37,549 nt of DNA from Lojkania enalia (Eukaryota; Ascomycota; Dothideomycetes; Pleosporales): assembly GCA_010094045.1 (NCBI GenBank), contig ML986591.1, positions 545,133-582,681 on the forward strand, in the 5' to 3' direction. Shown piece by piece: positions 20,445 through 32,828 of the stretch. Position 1 is the first letter of the stretch. Each line of letters starts with the position of its first letter. The translations under genes were made by a program, and so were the position numbers. The notes under the pieces were generated by a model. The model was not told the origin of the DNA, searched no databases, and saw only the letters and a list, made by a program, of their open reading frames with translations.

Positions 20445-23400
20445 ACTCCTCTATAACTATATCTAAGAAGAAGATACTTAATATTTCTAGTAATTAAGAG
20501 GATTAGCTCGAGTAGCGTAAACTAATAGCTAGTAGGCTAAGGGTATAAGAATATTTAGATCTAAGCGTACCTCCTAAAAAGGTTAAAATCTATAGGCTAG
20601 AACCTCCCCTCTCTAATATAGGTAAGTTCCGGACCCCGAAAATAAATCTAGAAGGGGAAATAGAAAGATACCCCTCTAGTAGAGTTATATATAAGGAGAT
20701 AACCTTAATATAAATAACAGATTGGAACTGGGTAAGAGACTAGTATAACTAATAGAAAAAGGATTAGATTAAGATTAATAATACTTTCTATACTATATAT
20801 AGTAATATCTTAATAATAACATCGCCTTAATACAAAGTAATACTTAGTAATAATATAACCAGCTATAAGATTCTTAGAATCTTATAGGAAAAGTTAGCGC
20901 CTACTATTAAGTCGAGGAAGCAACTAATCCAGAAGGAATATTAAGCTCTCCTTAAGTACCCAACTAATAGAGAGGTAGAGAAGTAGCTAAATTAGTAGAA
21001 TTAGGTAATTTGTCGTGCTAAAGCTGCTAGCTTAGTAGAAGTTTAGGGCCTTAGAGTAGAAAAGGATTTTCTTCTAACAGTTGCTAAGAAAGATAAGATG
21101 TAGGTACTAATCTATATAGTACCGATTAACGCTAAAAATAAGCTAGGTAGAATTAATTAACCAATTCTTACAATTAAACAATTAGTATACTAATATGCTA
21201 ATTACTATAAATATTTTAATCTATAGAAGATGCTCAGCTTATTTATAGCTTTACAACGTCTATTAATTTCTTAAGTAAATTCTAATAGTACTATATAGCA
21301 GCTTTAAGAAAAATCTAGTTCGCGATTATATACTCTACTACCCTACTTCTATAAGAAGTGGTATTTTTAGAGTAATTACGAGTACGTAAACGAATTAATT
21401 AGGCTACTAAACTAGATACTAGATTAGGAAATACTAAAAGTTTAAGATAATATCTTAAATAGGAATAACTAGGGGAAAAAGAATGCCTTAAAAGTAAATA
21501 TAGAAAAATATAAGAAGTTAAAATCCTCGTTTAATAGTAAAGCCTCTATAAAGGCTGTTAGCTTCTAGAGAAATACCTAGGTGATTTAAAGGGGTAATTT
21601 TTTAGTAAGTACTACCCCTAAGAAAGAAGAGACTAATATTCTAAATTAGTATATACTTAATCTAAATTCTAATATTTATATATATAACTCTAAGGCTTTT
21701 AGTTAATAAACTATTTAGATAATAAATTCTAAAGATAAAATCGCTATAAGAGGTAGTATATACTTTATATTAGAATAGGGTACTATTATAATTATAATTA
21801 ATTCTCTCACGGGCCTAAGAGATATTAAGCTAATAGAAGTTACTTATATCTCTTAGTTACTAACTAATATTATAGCCCTAATTAGAAATAGAGAATAAGA
21901 TATTTAGTTCGACTTAAGTAGAGATTACTTTTACTAGTATAATTACTATAATATCGTTTGTTATTTAGAGTTATTTAACAGCTACTAGCTACTAGATACA
22001 GACCTAGTAAAAAGGTCTCTACTCGATTTACTTTCCGAATATAAGATAGATATAGTAATTAAGAAAAAGCCTTTCTATTACTAGCAACTAATATAAATTA
22101 TTTCTTTAGCTGAAATATACTAATTATTAGACTACTTAGGTAGAGATTTAGTATTAGCCCTACTTTAGGTAGTTAAGGGTATCTAGTTAAGTAATTAGGA
22201 AGTACTAGTATAGTAAGATTACTAGATATATATATAAGCGAAGTTATTATAGTAGATTAGCTAGTATAGTTAGCTTTACCTAGCTACTAAACTATTTAAG
22301 AGAATTGCGATTAATATTATACAACTTTAGAAGAACTGCGAGAAATATTATAATAGTAAGAAATACCTATTTTATATAGTTAATTAGGTGTTCTAGTAGT
22401 ATAAGGGATTTACAATATATAATCGGTTGAAATCCACCCTCGTAAAAGCCTTTAAAATACTGTTAGCAAAAATTAAATAATAGTATAAAAGAAAGATCGT
22501 ATATATCTATATAGATAATAATTTAAGCTTCTTAAAACTTATAGAAGTATTACTCGATTAAGGAATTGTAATTAAAGCTCGCGCGCCTTATACGCCTAAG
22601 TAGAATAGCTTAGTAGAGTAAGTAGAATACTAAATTATAACCCGCGCGCGCTCTTATAATAGAAAGTAATATCTCTAATAAATATACTAACGAATTAGCT
22701 TATATAGTAATATACCTACTTAATAGGACGCTAATTATAAGCCTTCAATTTAAAACCCTATATAAGGCCGTTTTTAGCTATAAACTGTCTCTTACTTACC
22801 TTTAAGTTATAGGATCACGAGCGTACGTTTTAGATAAAACTCTATTAAGAGGTAATAAACTAGCGTCGCGGGTACTAATCGGGAAACTCTTATAATATAG
22901 GAGTATAAATATATACTAAGTACTAATTCCGAAACTAAAACGGGTACTTAATATTAGAGACGTTATATTTAGCGATATTATATCTAGTAAGGAGGAGGAA
23001 TATCTACTAAAAGAATCCCTAGAGAAGATTCTTTTTTAAATTAATAATATTAAGAGCTCTATTAATAGTAGTAATAATAAAATGATTAAAGTTATAGAAG
23101 CGATCTATAAGGATTAGCTGCCTAATTAAAATATCTCTACTAAGTTAGCAGGCAATTTAATTAGTAAGAAGGCTTATTAGTAGGAGAATACTGTTTTTAA
23201 AAAATAAATCGACGATATTACTAGTAATTAGGGACTCTTAACGCTAGAATTAATACTAGCGCTAGTACTAAGAAATTAGGATACTTCTATAGTACTACTA
23301 GTAGATAGTAAAAATACTACGTTTAGTAATAATTTACTATAAGGATGGTAACTGTTACCTTCTTATACTTCTATACCCTTAAAAAGAATAAATAATATCC

Positions 23401-24978
23401 CGTAGAGGGAAGAAATTAGTAGTTAAGTATTAAGGGATAATATAATTTAGAAAGGTAGGTTCTTATATAGCTGTAAGCTACCTTAGTTATACTTTACAAC
23501 CTTTATAATACTATCTAATAGCGAGCTAATACCGGTAAATTATATAAAGGAAACTTATACTATTAGAAAATATTATTACAATTAGCTTCTACTAGAACTA
23601 AAGTACTATAAGAATCTAAAGAATTACCCTTTTAGTACTAGCTTCTATAAGGCCTGTCGTGCTAAGTTATAGAAGTAGGAGGATATAGATACCTAGTAGA
23701 AGGTAACAATCCTTTAAAACTCTACTAAAATTCTTCTAGTAATATAGGTATTTGTATATAAATTTAATAAGGACGGTTTTCTATATAAATTTAAGGCTAG
23801 ATTAGTTGTATACAGTAATCTACAATTTTAATAGGGAGATATCTATACTACTATACTAGCCGCACGAACCTTTTACTTTCTAATATCGATTGTAACTTAT
23901 TTTAAACTTAATATATACTAGTTTAATATCGTTAATACGTTCCTTAACTACCAATTAGATAGGTTAATATATATCTATATACTAGAAGGTTTCGTATATA
24001 AGTATAGGAAATATCTACAACTATAGAAAGCTATATATAGCTTTAAGGATGCTCCGAAACTTTAGTATTATAAGCTAGATAGAACTCTAAGGTAATTAGG
24101 CCTTAAAATAGTACTAGAAATATCTTACTTATATATAAATAATAAGCTAATCGTCTTCTTTTATATTAATAATATTATCATCCTAGTTTATCTATTAAAT
24201 ATCTCTACTAAACAGAAATTTAAATCGTAATTAAGTAATAAATATAAACTTTAATCCCTTAAAGATCTAAATTAGTTTTTAAGAGTTTAAGTCGTACGCG
24301 ATATATAGTAGTATAAAACCTAGCTGCTATAGAACTTATTTATTAATAAGGTAGTAGCACGATTTAATATTACGGTTAATAAGAAGGCGCCGAGTACGCC
24401 TCTACACGAGAATATACTGCTAGTTACTACTAAGGAATCCTCTAATAGGATATCTTACTACTAACAACTAATTAGTTGTCTAGCCTAGATTATAGTTTTT
24501 ATATACTCTAATATCGCGCAAGTATACTTGATATTATTATAATACTTCTAGAACTCTAGCAATTATTATATTAACGCTGCCTTAAAAGTATAGCAATATC
24601 TAATTAATACAAAGTACTTAGCAATTATAGTAATAGTTAATAATATATAAAACACCTCTACTATTAGCTAGAGTAGTAATACTAATTATATTAACCCTAT
24701 AAAACAATTACTATTCTATAGTATATCTAATACAGCTTTTAATAATAATCCTAATACTCGTTAAAGTTCCTATAACTATATATTTTAACTTTTTAGGATG
24801 CTAATTGATTAGAAAGCCTTAATTTAGTATACGGTTATAAAATTAACTACTAAAGTAGAATTATTAGCACTATTAGTTGCCGGATTAAAAATAGAATAGT
24901 AGTAGAAGGCCTTCGCCTTACTACGCTTCTATATTAACACGTAACTAGTACTACTTTATAATAATTAATAAATAGTAG
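20445..24978 (+). pseudogene. Copia gag-pol, RIP-mutated, cut by the nested gypsy element
   Basis: Gag runs from about 20445 to 21600. A protease-like part follows near 21690-21900, and a GAG-pre-integrase region with a degraded His knuckle (KKKPFYYQQLI) near 22060. The integrase core is at about 22280-22640 (VYIYIDNNLSFLKLIEVLLDQG, then APYTPKQNSLVE). RT is at about 23690-24310 with VYKFNKDGFLYKFKARLV, NIVNAFLNYQLDRLIYIYIP and the active site FYINNIII (24155 on; expected YVDD, both Asp lost). RNase H begins near 24790 (KLTTEVELLALLVAGLK) and is cut at 24978 by the nested element. Stops are TAA/TAG throughout; the initiator is mutated, so the start is approximate. Confidence 0.88.
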
Positions 24979-25257
24979 TATAACGATGCGAAGAAATCGT
25001 TCTATGAAAAGCTTTATATATAACCTTATCCTAAAGCTTTTTACTTATCTTATTCTATCCCCGGCTCCGCCTCTTTTCCCTTCTATATATAGTTGTATAC
25101 TCCCTTATAAGTAGCTTAGCAGTTCTTCTATATCCTTTCGTATAAGGCTTATAAGTGTTAATAGAATTCTTAGGTCCCTAAACCCCTATATACTTCTATA
25201 TACCTCTAAGTAGATTTGTGCCGTATTCAGACCTATTATCTTATCTATACTATTATA
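24979..25257 (+). repeat. Nested gypsy 5' LTR
   Basis: 279 bp, TATAACGATGCG...CTATTATA, preceded by TSD AGTAG. No obvious tRNA-complementary primer site follows at 25258 (TTATATAGAAGAAC), so the primer is unknown. Confidence 0.95.
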
Positions 25258-25699
25258 TTATATAGAAGAACTTAATATTACCGATAATAGCCTCTTTAAT
25301 AATATCGCATCGATTATTTATTTAACTATATCTAAGTCTAAAATATATCTAATTTAGTTTAAGTTATAATATTTATATACTATTATATTAAATTATTTAG
25401 TTACTTAAATAGGATTTTAAAGACCTTCTATTAACTAAAGCCTTTAAGTTTAGAACTTCCTATCTCCTATAATTAGAATTGCCTTTAGAAAAACCGCGTA
25501 GAGTACGCCTAGATAGAAACTTAGAGACTACTAATAACCTATTAGAATTAGAGGCAACTACTAATATCTAACTATAATTTACCTTCTAATTTCTATACTA
25601 GAACTAATATACGCGTAAGTTATAGTAAGAGTAAACTTCTATCTACGCGTATAGAATAACTATTACCTTCTATAGGGGGCCCTGTAATAGGCGGACCCC

Positions 25700-26880
25700 T
25701 CTCTATAAGACCTATAATAAAGAATCTATCTAATTTAGAAGGAAATTAAAGTAAACTAACCCTTAAGAAATAAATTGTAATTTTATAAGAGATTATATAC
25801 TTAATATAATAGAGAACTGTTAGTTCTAATTAACCTCTATAAACTACTAAATTAGAACTAATAATATACTAAGAAACTTTTATAACTTCTCTAGTAAGAA
25901 ACCTCTTAGCTACCCCTAAGCTTTTTTAAGCCTACCTTACTAAACGTACGCCTAAAATTAAAAGCCTTATAAATAGTAGTAAACTTATATTTAAATAATA
26001 GAGAGCCTTAATCCTAAACTAATTTAAGATTAATATAGATTACTATCTAACAGAGCGTATATATATAGTATTAGTATAAAGATATACCTCTAGTACTATA
26101 AAAGGGTATCTAGAGTTAAAATACCTAGCTAAATTAGACTAGTATTAGTTTAAGAATATTAAAGAAATAATTTCGCTTCTACGATTATATTTTATTATAG
26201 GTAATAAAGAGATAGAGGTATAATAGGTGTTTTAAGTCTTAAGGATAAATAAGAGAGAAGCGTTCCTAACTTTTAAAGCTCGCTTTATTAGTACAGCTAT
26301 TAGAGGATCCGTATTCTAATCTAAGTAGTTCTTCTACTTATAGGATAAGATTCTCCCCAGCCTAAAAATACTAAACCTTAGCTTTAAACTTATATAGAAA
26401 AACTCTTTTAATACTATAGTCGCCTATTTAATAGCCTATAATATAGAAAGGAGGAGTATTTCTAGCCTTTTAGAACGAACTGTTAGCTTATAGGTTGCAG
26501 TTAAAATAAATTCGGATTAGTACTAGAAGGTTTCTAAAAGTTTATCTAAGGTAACCTATAATCTAATACTACCCTAATCTACCCTAGTATTAATACCTCG
26601 TTCTACTATAATCACTCTCTAATAACCTAGTAAGACTTCTATACCTAAAAGGTATACAACCCTAGGTAATTACTATAATTATAGTAAACTAGGATACTTT
26701 ATAAACAAATATATAGTTTTTAGAGTATAAGAAATAGAGGTTAAATAAGAGAAGATTAAGGAAGAAGAGTTTCTAGACGTAAACGAGTACCACCTAAATA
26801 GTTCTCGGGTAGGAAATAGAGACGTCTAAGAAAACTCTCTATTTTAGGCTTAAGTAAGTATAACTTATTAAATATTAATT
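25700..26880 (+). pseudogene. Nested gypsy gag with zinc knuckle
   Basis: The frame is fixed by the knuckle and runs through LTKRTPKIKSLINSS, a capsid core (YLELKYLAKLD, then INKREAFLTFKARFISTA) and a second helical part (NTIVAYLIAYNIERRSISS). The knuckle at 26671-26712 reads NYYNYSKLGYFINKY, i.e. CYNCGKLGHFxNKC with every Cys and the His turned to Tyr. An acidic tail (EEEFLDVNEYHLNSS) follows. About 440 bp between LTR and this start show no clear coding. It is the reference for the interrupted Gypsy-1 gag. Confidence 0.8.
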
Positions 26881-26899
26881 TATCGTATTTATTTAGAGG

Positions 26900-29800
26900 A
26901 AAGTACTTCTAAATCTCTACTATTCTATATTTAAAAAGCGTTGGTATACAACTAAACGCTCTTGTTAATACTAGCGCCTAAAGCTTTCTATTCCTTAATT
27001 TTATAGTAGCTAGATTACTCTTCTAAGCCTTATATATATCGATATAATACTTACTCTTTAAAATTACTATTAAAGGTTTTTAGGATTAAATCTAAACTTT
27101 AATTAATTAGTATATTTACTTATACCTGCGAATTAATAAGAGAACTATCTAAAACTATTTATTTATTATTATAAATTTAAGTATTTAGGATTATATTATT
27201 AGTATTAAATAGTTATATTATTTTTAACTCTAGCTAGATATAGATAAGAATCGAATTATATAGCCTTCTAAGTATCCTACTATTTATAATTCTTCACCTC
27301 CTCTTCTTATATAATTAACTTAGCTAGTACGTAATAAGGAGGTAAAGCTAGATATCTAGCGACGCGACGCTCTATAGAAAAAGAACTAATATTAGTAGTT
27401 TTATAGTCTGATTATCTATTATATTAAGGGTCTACTAAAACTACTAGAATTATATTAGTCTCTTATAGCCTATAGTTTAAATAAGCTTAGAGCTCTTATA
27501 CGCCCGTATATAATAAAGTCCGAACCTGATTTAAAGAAAGTCTATTCTCCTATTATCGCTTTTATCTTAGCTAATACTTTCTACTTTAATATAAAGAGGA
27601 AAGAGAACGAGTTTTTCTCTATATCTCTATACGAAATTAAGCGGCTAATTAAAGACAAGTAAGCTCTAGAGCTGGAAGATAAGGCTAAAAATAAAGTACT
27701 AGTAAATTTCTAATTACTATCTAAATACTATAGATATTAGAATATATTTAGTAAAACTGCGGCTTATTAATTACCGGAATACTACCCTTATAATTATAAG
27801 ATTATTCTTATAGAACTCCTCCCTAATAGTTATAGCCCATTATATAAGTAGAATATTAAGGAGCTAGAGGTAACTAAAAAGTATATTATAGATAATCTAC
27901 GGTATAGGTATATTAAGTAGAGTTAAAGTCTTTTTATATCTCTAATCCTTTACGTTTATAAACTTAATAGTAACCTATATATCTACGTAGATTATTATAA
28001 ACTTAATATTCTTACCTATAAGAATATATATCTAATACTATATATAGATAAACTCCTGTCTAAATCTACTAAGGTAGTAATCTTTACTAAGTTTAACATT
28101 CGCGCAGCCTTTAATAAGATTAGAATAGACTCTAGTTCTAAAGAATATACTACCTTTTAGACTCGATATAGAACCTATAAGTATAAAGTTCTACCTTTTA
28201 GATTATATAATAGTCTAGTAACTTACTAGTACTATATAAATAATATACTAATTAACTACCTAGATAACTTCTATATCACTTACCTAGATAATATTCTTAT
28301 CTACTCAAAAGACGAGGTAATATATACTATCTACGTTAAGAAAGTTCTTAAGAGATTATATTAAGCAGGGTTATAAGTTAATATTAAGAAGAGTAAATTC
28401 TATATTACCTAAATTAAATATCTTAGCTATATTCTCTTAAATAAAGGCCTTAAGGTTAATCTAGAGAAGGTAGAAGTACTATATAACTAGCAGCTACCTA
28501 CTACTATAACGGGTGTAAAATCCTTCTTAGGTTTTACTAGATTCTATTAACAGTTTATACCGGAATTCTCGCGTATTATAAAGCTAATTATCGTACTATA
28601 GAGCCCTACAACCCCTTTTATATAGACTTTAGAATGTAATATTACCTTTAAGAAATTAAAGTCAGCCCTATTAAGTATACCTATACTCTACTACTTTAAC
28701 CCTATATTAGAAACAAAAATAGAAACTAACGCTTCTAATAGAGTAGTTATAGGAGTACTATTATAGAAATATCCTAATAGAAAATAGTAGCTTATAATAT
28801 TCTATAGTAAAGTTCTATCTAGTTTAGAACTAAACTAAGAGATCTATAATAAGAAACTATTCGCAATTATTACTATATTTAAGTAATAGAGGGTAGAACT
28901 TACTTCTATAACTACTAGGACTCTAGTATATACTAATTATCGCTTACTCAAATATTTTATAACTATAAAAGTACTTAATACTTATTAAGTTTATTAGACC
29001 GAGGAATTAGCTTAGTATTAGTTCCGAATCGAGTATACCTTAGGTAAGAATAATACTAGAGCGGATATCCTTAGTTATTATAAATAAGATATAGAAAACT
29101 TAAAAGTAGCTTAAACTAATAATCGGTTAAGAGTTCTATTTAAACCGTATTAACTTCACCCCTAAATTAATGCCGAATTAGTCTAGTCCTATATTATCTA
29201 AATAACAACTTAAGCGGCTATACTAAATATTATTAAAGGCTAAAAGCAGGCTATATTACTAGATTTTCTAGAGTTGATTAACGTATTACTATAGGAAAAC
29301 CGAGCCTCCTTCGCGTAGGAACGCACCCTTTTACTCTATAAGTATTAGATAGAGAACGGACTACTCTTCTATAATAATTACTTATATATCCTATTAGATT
29401 TAGGCCTTTATATGCGGCTTATATAAGAGATTTATAACTAAGTATCCTCCGCATACCTAAGTGCTACTAAAACCTATTAGTTACTATTCTAGAAGTACTA
29501 CTAGAAGAGTATAAAGGCTACTTATAAACGATATATACAGAATTATATCCTATACTATAAAGCTTATCTAATATAAACCTAAACCCTAAGTTTTATCTAC
29601 CTACTTCCTATACTAAATTAACTAATATAGTACCTATATATTAACTTTAAGAATTTCTCTATAAATAAGTCTAGATATAATTAGATTATAGTAGTAATCA
29701 ATCGCCTATCTAAATAAGTAGTATCTATTCTCTACTATTATATAATTAACGCACGGGGAATAGCCGAATTATTTATTTAATAGGTATACTACTTTAGCTA

Positions 29801-30800
29801 TATATCTAAAACTATTATTTTAGACTAAGAACCTTAGTTTATATCTAGTTTCTAGTCCGAATTCTACTATATCTTAGGTATAAAGATTAAACTATCTACT
29901 ACTTATTATAAAGAGACTAACGGATAGATAGAGATTATAAATAAGTATATTAATTAGAGACTACGCCCTTTTATATCCTTCTACTAGAATAACTAGAGTT
30001 CTCTATTACCTATAATCGACCGAGTATAAACAACTCTATTCTATACAACTATTAGAATATCCCTATATTAGATTCTATACGGATTTAAACCCTATTAGAG
30101 TTAGGATTAGAAATATTCTATTAATCCTATTACTATAATAGATAAATTAAATTGTAAAAACGTTTTAACTCTAGTAACTTACATATATATAGCCTAAAAA
30201 ACTATAAAGGCTAATATTAAGAAAGCTTAGGATTATATACGATCTATTATTAACTATTACTAGTAATTGATTAATTAGTAGATTAGTAATATAGTCTACC
30301 TAAATACTAAGAACCTTATGGTCTAGAGACCGAGCTGAAAGCTATCTAATTAATAGGAGGGACCTTTTAAAGTATTAGAATAGGTTAGAAACTTATACTA
30401 TCTATAACTACCCCTAGAATTAAAAATATATAATATTTTCGTACTAAACCTACTATATAAAAACCCCTAGGACCCTCTACTAGAGTAAGAAGCTCCGAAA
30501 CCACCCGCTATTGCTATTAAAGGGGTAGAAGAGTAGGAGGTTAAGAAAATACTAGCTAGTAAGCTGTATTATAAGACTCTTAAATACCGTATAAAATAGG
30601 TAGAATATAATTCTAACCCGGTCTAGTATAAAGCCTTAAATTTCATAGGTTTGTCTTATAAGCTAAAAGCTTTTTATAATAAGTATCCGAATTAGCTAGG
30701 ACCCTTAAAAGCCTTAACTAAATAGATTAAGGTATATAAGAATAGTATAGAGAATATAGATTATCTAGTAGATAATAATATATAAGAGTTAAGTAGTAGA
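26900..30800 (+). pseudogene. Nested gypsy pol: protease, RT, RNase H, integrase, chromodomain
   Basis: Protease near 26940-27200 (LNALVNTSAQSFLFLNFIVA; expected DTGA). RT about 27950-28500: VVIFTKFNIRAAFNKIRID, FQTRYRTYKYKVLPFRLYN and active site YLDNILIYSKDE (28280 on; second Asp to Asn). RNase H about 28680-29090 with ETNASNRVVIGVLL and YTNYRLLKYF. Integrase zinc-binding region near 29400-29600, then core about 29690-30110 with VINRLS, IILD.EPQF and KETNGQ.EIINKYI (the first and third-motif Asp lost, Glu kept). Chromodomain from 30528 (EVKKILASKLYYKTLKYRIK, then WY-like YKALNF and YPN.LGPLKAL), which in chromoviruses targets heterochromatin. Breaks are TAA/TAG. Confidence 0.9.
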
Positions 30801-31878
30801 TTAGAAAACTAAATTATAGGCCCGAAATTACTCCTCTATAGAATCTAGAGGGTCTGATAGCAGGCTGTTAGATACCTCTCTAGTCCTCTCCTCTTCTACC
30901 CTCCTTTTTCTTCCTTCCTTCCGGACTCCTCTTAAACTTCCTCTACTTTATTCTTAGCCGCCTAAGAGCGCTGCGATATCAGCTTAAAGGCTAGATACTA
31001 GAGCCTTTAGAACTAAAACCTAATAGAGCAACTTAGTACTCTAGTAGAATAAAGCTACTTAGATATTAGTTGTAAAAAGACTATTTTCCTAATTCTTTAC
31101 AACCTGGGCTATAAGCGCTAGGCTATAAGTGGACTCAAAAATAGCTTTAAAGGCTACCTTTTTATCCTTCTTATCCTCTATATATCAGGCCGCCGCCTAT
31201 AGTTCGAGATAGCCCCGGAGGACTAGAAACTCCTCCTTATAATAGGAGGGGATCTATAAGTACGTTAGTAGTAAGTATTCTACTAGTATTAGATGCGATC
31301 TATACGGGGTTATACTTTTTATTTTACAAGATATAATACTCGTATTTTTTTAATCTTAGAAACTAAAAGATAAATATTATATATTACCCGCGGGCGAGCG
31401 CGCGTATAGCCTAAAGGTAGATAATCTAAAAGGCTTCTAAAGAGGCTTTAGAAGGTAGATAGAGTAGTATATTAATTAATTTTTTCTATAAAGCGTTAAT
31501 AATACTTTAATAATTAATAGTTTTAGAGACGTATAATAATACGAATAGAGTAGAAGTTATTATTTAGTTAAGGAAGCTTAGTTAACAGCAACCTAATAAT
31601 ATACTAAGGCTAGTAAACACTCGTTATTATACGCGACGAAATTGTAATATTAATAAACTGTTATAATAGTAGTTACTAGCTAATATATAGGTTAATTATA
31701 CTTACTATAAAAACCTTACTTAATATTATATTAATATATAAACATATCTCTATAAGTAACCACACATATTAACTCTTACTAATAAATACCTCTTTAAAGA
31801 AATTTCTTTATACTAGAACCTATCTATAACGGCCCCGATTCCCTCTTAAACTAGTGTAGATAGGGGCTATCAGCCTAT
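30801..31878 (+). other. 3' untranslated interior of the nested gypsy element
   Basis: Between the chromodomain and the polypurine tract about 1.1 kb shows no recognisable protein. A pyrimidine-rich stretch (CTCTAGTCCTCTCCTCTTCT and on, about 30880-30960) stands out, and 31390-31410 is unusually GC-rich (CGCGGGCGAGCGCGCG). Confidence 0.5.
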
Positions 31879-31879
31879 A

Positions 31880-31892
31880 AAAAGGGGGGTAA
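31880..31892 (+). promoter_or_regulatory. Nested gypsy polypurine tract
   Basis: AAAAGGGGGGTAA immediately before the 3' LTR; primes plus-strand synthesis in LTR retrotransposons. Confidence 0.8.
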
Positions 31893-32171
31893 TATAATAA
31901 TGCGAAGAAATCGTTCTATAAAAAGCTTTATATATAACCTTATCTTAAAGCTTTTTACTTATCTTATTCTACCCCTAGCTCCACCCCTTTTCCCTTCCGT
32001 ATATAGTTACACACTCCCTTATAAGTAGCTTAGTAGTTCTTCTATATCCTTTCGTATAAGGCCTATAGGTATTAATAGAATTTCTAGGTCCCTGAACCCC
32101 TACACACTCCTATATACCTCTAAGTAGATTCGTGCCGTATTTAGACCTATTATCTTACGTATACCGTTATA
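31893..32171 (+). repeat. Nested gypsy 3' LTR
   Basis: 279 bp, TATAATAATGCG...CCGTTATA, followed by TSD AGTAG (32172-32176), the same five bases that precede the 5' LTR. Confidence 0.95.
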
Positions 32172-32176
32172 AGTAG

Positions 32177-32466
32177 ATATTATAAATAAGCTATCTAAGC
32201 GTTTTAATACTAAACTTCGCTATATAGATATATACTAGTACTAGCTACATTAAGAAGTAGTAGAGTAGAGACTTATAATTAGTTGGTAACCGATAAATCT
32301 AATACCAGCTGACGGCCTTACAAAAGTTCTACAGCTGTAATAATACTAAAGGTTTATTAAGCAACTAAAAATAGAAGATATTTTAGCTAGAATCGAATCT
32401 TAGGAATTTCTATTAGTTAAATAAATCGATTACTAATAAGAATCTTAGGGGGTGATTAAAAATTAA
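32177..32466 (+). pseudogene. Copia RNase H, C-terminal piece
   Basis: Continues the frame broken at 24978: NKLSKRFNTKLRYIDIY, then LIISWVPTNLMPADGLTKVL, the conserved end of Ty1/copia polyproteins (expected W-PT..MPADGLTK). Probable stop TAA at 32464-32466. From there to 32610 is 3' leader without genes. Confidence 0.9.
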
Positions 32467-32610
32467 TTATAACTTACCCTATATTATATTAAATTAATAT
32501 TTGTACAAGCATACTTAGCTCTACTACTAGTTACTCTATATAATTTACCTCTTTTAATATAGTATCTACCTTTATTTTTTCGACGTAGCTTCTCCTTCGT
32601 AGTTAAAACT

Positions 32611-32619
32611 AGGGGGGTA
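32611..32619 (+). promoter_or_regulatory. Copia polypurine tract
   Basis: AGGGGGGTA abutting the 3' LTR start at 32620; the position and composition are those of a plus-strand primer. Confidence 0.8.
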
Positions 32620-32823
32620 TATTATAGGGATTTTTAGCTAGTCTGCTAAGCTGTATCAGATATCGACGTACGATATTACGGTCGATATTACGCCGGATAT
32701 TACGCTGGATATTAGCTAATATACCCCTTTTTTATATATATAAATATAGCCTACTAGCTATCTTTAACTAACTAGTTCAGCTTCTTATCTCCCTTCCTGA
32801 GATAAGATTCGTCTCTTACTACA
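32620..32823 (+). repeat. Copia 3' LTR
   Basis: 204 bp, TATTATAGGGATTTTT...CTTACTACA (the first TG mutated to TA). Followed by TSD AATTA at 32824-32828. Confidence 0.95.
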
Positions 32824-32828
32824 AATTA

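Larger units (their letters stand above)
24979..32171 (+). mobile_element. Complete 7.2-kb Ty3/gypsy element nested in the copia RNase H
   Basis: Two 279-bp LTRs, gag, pol with chromodomain, a polypurine tract, and a perfect 5-bp duplication AGTAG (24974-24978, 32172-32176). Removing it with one AGTAG restores the copia RNase H frame (IVD then IINKLSKRFNTKLRYID). It is the same family as Gypsy-1 and the solo LTR at 37200. The LTRs differ at about 30 of 279 sites by my count, all but one transitions, so divergence reflects RIP rather than age. Confidence 0.96.
19897..32823 (+). mobile_element. Complete Ty1/copia element inserted in Gypsy-2
   Basis: Two 204-bp LTRs (19897-20100, 32620-32823), a tRNA-type primer site, a gag-pol reading frame in copia order (integrase before RT) and a purine tract before the 3' LTR. 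A perfect 5-bp duplication AATTA flanks it (19892-19896 and 32824-32828). Deleting the element and one AATTA rejoins the Gypsy-2 integrase in frame across the motif CPNC.QN..K. Without the 7.2-kb gypsy insert and its duplicated 5 bp (24979-32176) the element is about 5.7 kb, a usual copia size. Confidence 0.95.

Noticed and set aside
25258..25275. tRNA primer-binding site of the nested gypsy element
   Set aside because: TTATATAGAAGAAC does not resemble the 3' end complement of a tRNA even allowing G to A and C to T changes; self-priming or an unusual primer cannot be told apart.
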